Part shown: piece by piece, positions 28,157-35,026 of the stretch | Position numbering within the stretch: position 1 is the first letter of the stretch | Layout of the letters: the number at the start of each line of letters is the position of its first letter | Source: CBDCTM01 sp965222005 | GTDB taxonomy: Bacteria; Bacteroidota; Bacteroidia; Chitinophagales; Saprospiraceae | Assembly: GCA_965222005.1 (NCBI GenBank) | Contig: OZ244935.1 | Span: forward strand, 124,001 to 188,000 | Length of the DNA: 64,000 nt | Direction of reading: 5' to 3' | The notes under the pieces: generated by a model | Seen by the model: the letters and a program-made list of their open reading frames with translations, nothing else | Told to the model about the DNA's origin: nothing | The model's database searches: none | Program-made: the position numbers and the translations under genes

Positions 28157-28912
28157 TCATAAGGCAAAAAGAAAAAATACTCCGGTAAATTTCAATCCAG
28201 AATGCACTTGTTTAATATTTCTCATTTTAGAATAAAATGCTCTTTCAGACAGCAGGCTGTCAATTTTATCGTTAAAAAAAAGCGGGAAATCATAAACCTC
28301 AACTGCTGTGTATGAGAGTGTTGTGCCGGGAGACTCATAAATTATATGCAGTGGAAATCCTCCCAATCTATTAAGCACGCTAAAAAAGCTGGCTGATTCA
28401 GGTGTAATGTGCTTAGCAATATAATAGGTTATTACATTGTCAGGTGGATGATCGACCTCGGCAATCGTCTTTGTACATTTATAGCCAAGTATGTTTTTTT
28501 TCTCTTCCGGAAAATCAACAAAATCAAACTTATATTTCATTTCAAACGAATCAGAAAGAAGTTTGTTCAAGCCTTTCATTATTTGGATTGAATCATCTAA
28601 TTGGAACGCTCCTTCCTCATTTTTGAAATACGCTGTCATGGTGGCGCCTGAAGCGTTCTTTCTTTGGAATGCAAATGTGAAAACACCTTCAACCTCTTCA
28701 CGAATTTCCTCTTTTTCCGAAGAAAAAGAAATGTAGATATATTGATCAGCAGGAAGGGTTTCGACATACGTTGGTGTTTGTTCAATTTTATACTTCACAG
28801 TCCCTTTAGTCAATGGAACGGCGACTTTCTCATTGCATGAAGATGTGAGAAAACTCACATGTAGGCTCATGCTACATAAAAAAGCACAAACAATGATAGA
28901 ACGCATTCGCAT
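28157..28912 (-). CDS. lipoprotein of unknown function
   Basis: 251 residues. Signal peptide ending around LTSSC (about 22-26) suggests a lipoprotein. The mature part begins GTVKYKIEQTPTYVETLPADQ and contains EMKYKFDFVDFPEEKKNILGYKCTKTIAEV, resembling the DUF4412/GLPGLI-like pattern in which a secreted protein stores GYKCxxA. The match is weak. It opens the AT-rich stretch 28.1-34.1 kb. It is convergent with hemB with about 75 bp between. Confidence 0.65.
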   Translation of the reverse strand: MRMRSIIVCAFLCSMSLHVSFLTSSCNEKVAVPLTKGTVKYKIEQTPTYVETLPADQYIYISFSSEKEEIREEVEGVFTFAFQRKNASGATMTAYFKNEEGAFQLDDSIQIMKGLNKLLSDSFEMKYKFDFVDFPEEKKNILGYKCTKTIAEVDHPPDNVITYYIAKHITPESASFFSVLNRLGGFPLHIIYESPGTTLSYTAVEVYDFPLFFNDKIDSLLSERAFYSKMRNIKQVHSGLKFTGVFFLFAL

Positions 28913-28990
28913 TTTTTATTTGGATCTGATCTATTTTGACGAAGTCAACTAATGTACTAACGTTAAAACAATGCTTATGCATTAGCTGGT

Positions 28991-29188
28991 TTATTTACTT
29001 ATTTGGACTTCCTCAAAAAATGAAACCTCTCTGGGGGTTTGATGAAAGTCCAGTTTGGTGCCGCCAAAATGCTCATTCGGTATGTTAGGGAAATGACCCA
29101 AAAGCCATATATAATCATTTTTTGGTTGAGCATTTACCAAAAGTGAGAGGAGCATTAACAAACAGAAAGCTGGCCATTGTGTTATCAT
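28991..29188 (-). pseudogene. truncated N-terminus of a secreted T9SS-type protein
   Basis: 65 residues from the ATG at 29186-29188. A signal peptide (FCLLMLLSLLVNAQ) is followed by NDYIWLLGHFPNIPNEHFGG, then TKLDFHQTPREVSFFE. That opening is the usual N-terminus of a family of long secreted Bacteroidota proteins that end in a T9SS domain. Here the frame stops eight residues later, so only the beginning survives. It could be expressed as a short secreted peptide, but a relic is more likely. Confidence 0.6.
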
Positions 29189-29245
29189 GATTTTTGTTTG
29201 TTGGGAATATTTTGTTATTTTAAACAAAATACCCCCATGATTTCG

Positions 29246-29400
29246 TTATTTGCTGATTATCAATTTATTGGTTCTCCCTGTACCATCTTCCGTAAGGAGG
29301 CTTACCAGGTATATGCCGGCAGCCAAGTCTGCTATCGGTAGCAATATATACGCACTGTCCGCAATTAGCTTTAAAAGAATATTTTCTCGTGTACACTAGA
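29246..29400 (-). pseudogene. remnant of a T9SS type A C-terminal domain
   Basis: Reading leftward and ending at a TAA (29246-29248), the frame gives KLIADSAYILLPIADLAAG then IYLVSLLTEDGTGRTNKLII: the LxxGxYxxxxxxxxGxxxxxKLxx signature of T9SS type A sorting domains. No body of the gene is found upstream (to the right). Since this C-terminus lies upstream of the N-terminal relic at 28991-29188, the two come from different genes, both lost. The right boundary is approximate. Confidence 0.6.
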
Positions 29401-29531
29401 ATTCCATCATATCGGTGTTCGTCATCACGAAACCAACCAGTAGGTGACAACTTCACTATCTCTGTTAATAGTACTTTTTATTCCTTACCACAAAGTGTTA
29501 CAATCAGGGCTTTTCTTTCAAAAAAAAGTTA

Positions 29532-29558
29532 CACAGTCCTTTGATTTTCAGGACTGTG
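29532..29558 (-). terminator. hairpin with leftward T-run
   Basis: CACAGTCCT (29532-29540) pairs perfectly with AGGACTGTG (29550-29558). Read leftward it is followed by TAAC and eight T, the form of an intrinsic terminator. There is no leftward gene just to its right, so it may be left over from a deleted gene. Confidence 0.45.
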
Positions 29559-29724
29559 AAATTCTCAAGATAAACCCTATGAAAAATAAGTCGATGTCAC
29601 ATTAATCATACATTTCGCACTATATGTATTTATAAAGTTTGGCTTCTTACATACACCAAATCAAATCCCCCCTTTTCAATCCCTTTAAATAAAATTTAGT
29701 TTCATACTTTTAAATGTCCAAAGA

Positions 29725-32061
29725 ATGCATAACTCTAAGATGCTATACTTCTATCCGAAGAAGTCCTATTTTATTATTTTGTTACTAATTAGCGGCCTCA
29801 TTTTACAAAATCAAATCCTGTTTTCAAATCCCACAACACCATTGAAAAAGGAATTGGGTTATTCTGAGTATCTGGAATGTGCTACCAATATTGCTATTAC
29901 CCGACGATCTTCTGCCGTACTATATATTAACGACGATATTAGTCCTGAAAAACGAGGACAATATGCCCTGTATGAAATCGAAAATACAGGTACTGCTTCT
30001 ATTGATGCCTATGTAAAGGTCGACAATTTTGTTGGAGATATTCGCTTAGGTGACCAGGAAGACGGCGTTTTTCATATAGGTGTTTTAGCTCCAAATGAGA
30101 TAGGCCATGCTTACCTGTTCTTCGTCACGGATCTGACCATTTCAGGCCAAAATGGAAATATATCAGGAACCAACACCCATACTGTAAATGTATTTGATGG
30201 AGATCCAGAGTCAGGTGGAATACTAAACGTCTCAGAAGATTTTGATATCGCCATCATTGAAGATGTTATTAAAGCAAGTGCTAACAAAGTAACCGGGGTA
30301 GTGATTAATGGCTCACCGGTATTGGGGAGCTCTTTTTCTATTTCGGTTACTGGCGAAACAGGCACTATCGGAGCAGAAAAGGTTGTCAATTTTACCGCGG
30401 CAACTAATGTAAACTGGCCGTCCAATGCTTTCAAATTAACCCATTCACTGGTTAACTTTACTAAAATAGGCAATGGTAATAATAAAAATGATGGTTTAAC
30501 CTTTGAAAACGAATTAAACTTTGAAGTACTGGATACTAAAAATACAGCATATGAAATTACCTACACCTACTCAGTTGTCGATACCACCAGCACTACGACA
30601 ATATATGAACCTACCGCATATATAAGTAGTGGGACGCAATTTAAGCACTCCATACTGGATAACGGAATAGAGGTACCTGATATTCCAGCTACCAACTCCA
30701 CCTTATCCGGTTTTGTTTGGAGTGATGATAATTATGATGGTATTAAACAAAATGAAGAATCAAAAATGAATGGAGTAATAGTTCGCTTGCTTGATTCTTT
30801 GGGAAATGAATTGCAAAGTACGACTTCATCAGGAACAGATGGTAATTTTAAGTTTTTAGGAATAGAATCGGGAAACTACCAAATCAGGTTTGACAGAAAT
30901 GATCGCTATGTTGCTACAAAGCAAGATGCCACAATTATTGATTCTTTGGATTCCGACATGAACCGTGCCAGTCGAATTGTTGAACTTACCGTTACTGCAG
31001 GTACTGACATCCCTAATATTACTGCTGGTTTTGCCCCTGACTTTGACCGCGATCTTATTCCGGATATTGTGGAAAACGCTGGCTCTACCAGCTTTGACGC
31101 AGTAGATCCTGCAGGTTATTTTTATGATGAAGTAACTGGAGAAATCCTGACAGGTGGAGTGGTACAAGTCACCGGCCCGGGAAAAATAAACATTGTGGAT
31201 GATGGATCGGCAACGGGCTATTATAGTTGGTTAATTGATGGTACACCTGGTGTTTATACTATGACGGTTCTGCCTCCTGGCAGTTATAGCTTAAGTAACA
31301 CTCGTAATGCTTTGCCAACCATTGATGCAACACCATTGGCACCAGATCCCTATTCAGTGGGATCAGGGGATTCGGAGCCGGATGGATTTTTGGATGATTT
31401 CTCCGCTGGAGCAAATCCATATTATTTAAGTTTTGAATTGGCTGCTGGTGACCCTTTTATAATCAACAATAATATTCCCCTGACAGCCATTAGTTTACCC
31501 GTTGAAATTTCCAGCTTTGATGGACAAGCAAAAGACTGCGCAGTCAACTTAACCTGGACCACCGAATCGGAAATAAATTTTGATTACTTTGAAATACAAC
31601 AAACTGAAGACGGAATCAATTTTCGCACTATTGGGCATCAAGAAGGATTAGGAACCAGCGGTAGTAAAAGGAGAACCTACTATTATACAGATCGGGAACC
31701 TTCTAAAACCAGTTACTATCGATTAAAAATGATTGATTTTGATGGTAGTTTTGAGTTTTCTGACGTAATTGTAGTAGAGACAGATTGTACAATAATAGAC
31801 CAGGATATAAAAGTCTTTCCAAATCCCATTGGAGTAAATGAGGATGTGTTGACCATCGATATAAGATCAGAAATGTCAAAACATATGACCTTGAGTATTA
31901 TAACTCTTCAAAGTCACAAGACCAAGGAAATAACTACAGATTTAGAAAGTGGTTTAAATAAGATCAGATGGGATATAGCGGATTTACCTTCTGGGATTTA
32001 TTTCCTTGTTTTGGATAATGGGTATAGTGCAAAGAAAGCCGTTAAATTTGTCAAAAACTAA
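29725..32061 (+). CDS. T9SS-exported SdrD-B-like adhesin-type protein
   Basis: 778 residues. A hydrophobic signal segment lies at about 14-32 (FIILLLISGLILQ); a second ATG at 29740 is an alternative start. Residues about 55-310 look like a choice-of-anchor domain (beginning YLECATNIAITRRSS). SGFVWSDDNYDGIKQNEESK starts an SdrD B-like repeat (about 332-420), the Ca-binding beta-sandwich of surface adhesins. LPVEISSFDGQAKDC ... NLTWTTESEINFDYFEI is the common linker domain before the C-terminal T9SS type A sorting domain (VFPNPIGVNED ... LPSGIYFLVLDNG). Likely cell-surface or secreted. Its stop codon lies inside the target duplication of the following IS. Codon use is AT-rich compared with neighbours outside the island. 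Confidence 0.85.
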   Translation: MHNSKMLYFYPKKSYFIILLLISGLILQNQILFSNPTTPLKKELGYSEYLECATNIAITRRSSAVLYINDDISPEKRGQYALYEIENTGTASIDAYVKVDNFVGDIRLGDQEDGVFHIGVLAPNEIGHAYLFFVTDLTISGQNGNISGTNTHTVNVFDGDPESGGILNVSEDFDIAIIEDVIKASANKVTGVVINGSPVLGSSFSISVTGETGTIGAEKVVNFTAATNVNWPSNAFKLTHSLVNFTKIGNGNNKNDGLTFENELNFEVLDTKNTAYEITYTYSVVDTTSTTTIYEPTAYISSGTQFKHSILDNGIEVPDIPATNSTLSGFVWSDDNYDGIKQNEESKMNGVIVRLLDSLGNELQSTTSSGTDGNFKFLGIESGNYQIRFDRNDRYVATKQDATIIDSLDSDMNRASRIVELTVTAGTDIPNITAGFAPDFDRDLIPDIVENAGSTSFDAVDPAGYFYDEVTGEILTGGVVQVTGPGKINIVDDGSATGYYSWLIDGTPGVYTMTVLPPGSYSLSNTRNALPTIDATPLAPDPYSVGSGDSEPDGFLDDFSAGANPYYLSFELAAGDPFIINNNIPLTAISLPVEISSFDGQAKDCAVNLTWTTESEINFDYFEIQQTEDGINFRTIGHQEGLGTSGSKRRTYYYTDREPSKTSYYRLKMIDFDGSFEFSDVIVVETDCTIIDQDIKVFPNPIGVNEDVLTIDIRSEMSKHMTLSIITLQSHKTKEITTDLESGLNKIRWDIADLPSGIYFLVLDNGYSAKKAVKFVKN

Positions 32062-32062
32062 G

Positions 32063-33532
32063 CTGGACTTTACTACTTTTGAAAAATAAGAAATCCCGAA
32101 AGCTTTGTTACTTTAGAGTATCTGAACCTTCTAAAGATGCTACAATTACCTTCAGGATTTCAAGACACAATATCGTATTTTTCATTTGTATTTCGCAAAG
32201 ATGTATGGCCAAAAGTAGTTTTACTATTAACAGGAGCTATTATTTGTCCAGGCAGTAGAACGGTTTGCAACATACTTCGGAGTGTTGGTTTGCGTTGGGA
32301 AAAAAACTTTCCCAAGTATCACCGCGTACTTAGTCAGGACAAGTGGTCAGCCAAGCAAATTAGCGAGATATTACTTAGTTTAATAGTCAAGGCTTTTATT
32401 CCAAAAGGAAGACCAATCGTTGTTGGTTTAGATGACACGATTGAACGCCGTTGGGGTTACAAGATTAACAAGCGTGGTATTTATCGGGATCCTGTTCGCT
32501 CTTCCAAAAGTCACTTTGTTAAGTGTAGTGGTTTGCGTTGGCTTTCCTTGATGGTGCTAACTCATTTGCCATGGCTTGAAGCAGGAGCTTATTGGGCACT
32601 TCCTGTGTTAACGGTGCTGTGTCCATCAGAGCGATATTATACAGATCGGGACAAGCCAGCAAAGAAGTTGACTGATTGGGCCAGGCAGGTTCTAAGTTGG
32701 TTAAGCCGACAGAGTGCAAAGCTAGGACGAGCTATATATTTAACGGGGGATGGCTCTTTTGCCACCTTCGAGTTGTTTATGCATGCCCAACAAGTAGGAA
32801 TAGGTATGATTGCTAGGATGAAACTTAATGCTCGTTTGTATGAGTTGCCTCCAAAGCAATACCCTAAAAACAAAAGGGGGCCAAAACCGCCAGTCGGCAA
32901 GCGACTGCTTAGTATGGAAAAACGTCTGACGGACAAGCGCATCAAATGGACAAAAGTCGTTTTCTCCGAGTGGTATGGCCACACTAAAAAAGAGATGATG
33001 ATCACCTCCGGCATCGCTATTTGGCGCAGTTCCAATACTGTGTTAGTAAAAATCAAATGGGTACTTGTTAAAGACCCACAAGGAATATTGGAACCTGTTT
33101 TACTCGGATGCACCGACTTTGAATTAGAGGACAAAAAAGTCGTCTCATTCTTTGTCAGACGATGGCGCGTCGAAGTAACTTTTGCTGAAGTACGAAGACA
33201 CCTCGGAGTGGAGACTCAACGCCAATGGTCTGATCTGGCTATCGAGCGATCTACTCCTAGCCTAATGGCCTTGTTCTCGATCACTTGTCTGTTTGCTCAA
33301 CACTTAAACAGCAACCAGCAAATAGAGCCAAACGCAACTGCCTGGTATAGAAAAAGGCATGTAACCTTTTCAGACGTCCTTGCTGCTGTCAGAATAGAAA
33401 TCTTGCGTAAAACCAAACTTTCAATAAGCAATACAAATACCATTGTCCAAAGTTATTCTGAAAAAATCAGGTACTTGTGGTACATACTCACTCAAGCCGT
33501 TGCTTGAGTTTTGAAAAAATAGTAAAGTCAAG
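32063..33532 (+). mobile_element. complete IS (IS701/IS4-like), 1470 bp
   Basis: Inverted ends: left CTGGACTTTACTACTTTT from 32063; right end read inward CTTGACTTTACTATTTTT up to 33532, 16 of 18 matching. One transposase gene. YTAR-like target duplication. Element and duplications look intact. Confidence 0.88.
32137..33507 (+). CDS. DDE transposase, IS701/IS4-like
   Basis: 456 residues. PIVVGLDDTIERRWG contains the first catalytic Asp, IYLTGDGSFATFELF a second, and RRWRVEVTFAEVRRHLGVETQ carries the YREK-like region with the catalytic Glu (VEVTFAE). GIYRDPVRSSKSHFVKCSGLRW is typical of a transposase group found widely in Bacteroidota and Planctomycetes and carrying a DDE_5-type domain. The family name is given with moderate confidence. 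ATG start, no frameshift; the gene appears functional. Confidence 0.85.
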   Translation: MLQLPSGFQDTISYFSFVFRKDVWPKVVLLLTGAIICPGSRTVCNILRSVGLRWEKNFPKYHRVLSQDKWSAKQISEILLSLIVKAFIPKGRPIVVGLDDTIERRWGYKINKRGIYRDPVRSSKSHFVKCSGLRWLSLMVLTHLPWLEAGAYWALPVLTVLCPSERYYTDRDKPAKKLTDWARQVLSWLSRQSAKLGRAIYLTGDGSFATFELFMHAQQVGIGMIARMKLNARLYELPPKQYPKNKRGPKPPVGKRLLSMEKRLTDKRIKWTKVVFSEWYGHTKKEMMITSGIAIWRSSNTVLVKIKWVLVKDPQGILEPVLLGCTDFELEDKKVVSFFVRRWRVEVTFAEVRRHLGVETQRQWSDLAIERSTPSLMALFSITCLFAQHLNSNQQIEPNATAWYRKRHVTFSDVLAAVRIEILRKTKLSISNTNTIVQSYSEKIRYLWYILTQAVA

Positions 33533-33537
33533 CTAAG

Positions 33538-34111
33538 TAGTGTGACAAAATTATTTTGACATCTGAAAGTTCATTGACAAGTTGATAAAAAAAAGAAGCA
33601 ATCTTTCAAAACAGTCGGAATTTTCTTCCAAAATGCTTTAGCTGATTTTTTGTCTCGTCCTTCAATATGGCAGATAGATTACCTTTATCTATCTTTTTCA
33701 GATATAAATTGCGGATTGAAGGATTTGAGTTTTGAAGTAGGGCTTGATATATTTTTCTCTGTATAAATCCACTTCCCTATTGAATCTTTTTGCAGCAACC
33801 AAGTTTTTTATTTTTGATTTCTTCTCTGATAAATTTTCTGTATTCGGTTGAAATTCGACTATCAAGTCAATATCCCTATTTTCAGTTCCTTCGTTTCGTA
33901 CAAAAGAAACAAACCAATCTTAACTAATTGATCTTTCCTCTCTATCAAAAAGGATAATATCTCGTCTCTTTTAATCATTTGTTTTTCTTCAAAGTTAACG
34001 TTTTTTCTTTTTCCTGCTTGTATGCAAACAAGGGTATATCCGATGATCGAATATACCCCTGCGGAGTCTGTATTTTCGTACAGACATTATCTATGGGAAA
34101 GAAAAAACAAT
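33538..34111. other. AT-rich region with decayed genes
   Basis: Holds the MNT pseudogene described separately. Below it (about 33541-33690, leftward) the three frames each contain short coding-like pieces (for example KAFWKKIPTVLKD and QLVNELSDVKIIL) broken by shifts, so a partner gene may also have decayed here. Confidence 0.45.
33698..33978 (-). pseudogene. frameshifted MNT-type minimal nucleotidyltransferase
   Basis: Leftward from the ATG at 33976-33978 the frame gives MIKRDEILSFLIERKDQLVK then IGLF; a shift of frame then continues with FVRNEGTENRDIDLIVEFQP and ends KYIKPYFKTQILQSAIYI at a TGA. Intact relatives read GLFGSFxRNExxxxSDIDLLVEF, so four bases covering the Gly-Ser of the catalytic GS-x-DxD motif are missing. 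MNT proteins of this size pair with HEPN toxins (MntA/HepT); here the antitoxin-like enzyme has been inactivated. Confidence 0.7.
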
Positions 34112-34693
34112 TTACTGCAAGATCACTTCCCGCTCCTCCACCATCTTGCGGATGTTGATGAGGGCGTAACGCATACGACCCAATGCCGTGTTGATGCTCA
34201 CCCGCGTCAGCTGCGCAATTTCTTTGAAGCTCATATCGGCATAGTGCCGCAGGATGACCACCTCGCGCTGCTCGGGCGGAAGCATATCCACCAGTTGGCG
34301 TACCTTATTATGGGTTTGGCTTTTGATGATGGTCTGCTCGGCATTGTCCTCATTGAGGGGCAGCACATCAAAAATATCGAAGGTTTCGGTAGGCGACACC
34401 TTGGGGCGGCGTTTGGTGCGGCGGAAGTAGTCCACACACATATTGTAACTAATGCGCATGGCCCACTGAACAAATTTGCCCTCGTGGTTGTATTTACCCT
34501 TACGAAGCGTTTCGATAATCTTGATGAAAACCTCCTGAAAAATGTCCTCAGCCAGGCTTTGGTCTTTGACGAAGAGGTAAATGGAAGTGTAAATCTTGCT
34601 CTTGTGGCGGTTTAGCAGTACTTCAAAAGAGCGCTCATCTCCTTCGAGATAACGAGCAATCAACTGCTGGTCATTAAGCGATGTAACTTGCAT
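34112..34693 (-). CDS. ECF-type RNA polymerase sigma factor
   Basis: 193 residues. Sigma-70 region 2 is seen at about 24-95 (YTSIYLFVKDQSLAEDIFQE, FVQWAMRISYNMCVDYFRR) and region 4 at about 130-180 (LPPEQREVVILRHYADMSFK, EIAQLTRVSINTALGRMRYA). There is no anti-sigma factor gene beside it, so it may be one of the Bacteroidota ECF factors regulated in another way or by a distant partner. Acidic Asn/Asp linker between regions. Leftward, isolated, with 333 bp upstream containing no other gene. Confidence 0.93.
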   Translation of the reverse strand: MQVTSLNDQQLIARYLEGDERSFEVLLNRHKSKIYTSIYLFVKDQSLAEDIFQEVFIKIIETLRKGKYNHEGKFVQWAMRISYNMCVDYFRRTKRRPKVSPTETFDIFDVLPLNEDNAEQTIIKSQTHNKVRQLVDMLPPEQREVVILRHYADMSFKEIAQLTRVSINTALGRMRYALINIRKMVEEREVILQ

Positions 34694-35026
34694 AACTATC
34701 CTATTTTTTACTATTGAAAAAATACTTTAGTGTAAAAGTTACCGCTTATAAATTAGAGCTTTTAGGTTAGGAAAAATTAGCGAAATGAGCTTGCTGAAAG
34801 TAGAGTATGCTCGTTTGCTTATTCAAGATATACAAATCTTTGAAGGATACACAGTTTTTGGGGATTTGTTAACAAAAAATTAACTGATTGGTTAATACTA
34901 TTATGTGTATCCCCTTATCTGAAAGATTGCAAAAATGACTCCAAATTCTCATTTCAATTCGGATAAAAAGCCCTAAGTTTGTTGTTTTGCCGGGCATTTG
35001 AATGCTGAAAAAGATTACTACTACCT
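34694..35026. other. divergent promoter region of sigma factor and uvrA
   Basis: AT-rich, no coding frame. TAAGTTTG at 34974-34981 fits the -7 element for uvrA, but the expected TTG about 20 nt upstream is not clear. No LexA-like palindrome was recognised. Confidence 0.45.

Larger units (their letters stand above)
32058..33537. repeat. 5-bp target site duplication of the second IS
   Basis: CTAAG occurs at 32058-32062 before the element and at 33533-33537 after it. The TAA stop of the SdrD-like gene (32059-32061) is part of the left copy. Confidence 0.8.

Noticed and set aside
29265..29456. 63-codon leftward frame as a real small gene
   Set aside because: The frame next to it encodes a recognisable T9SS C-terminus, so this is the out-of-frame reading of a relic.
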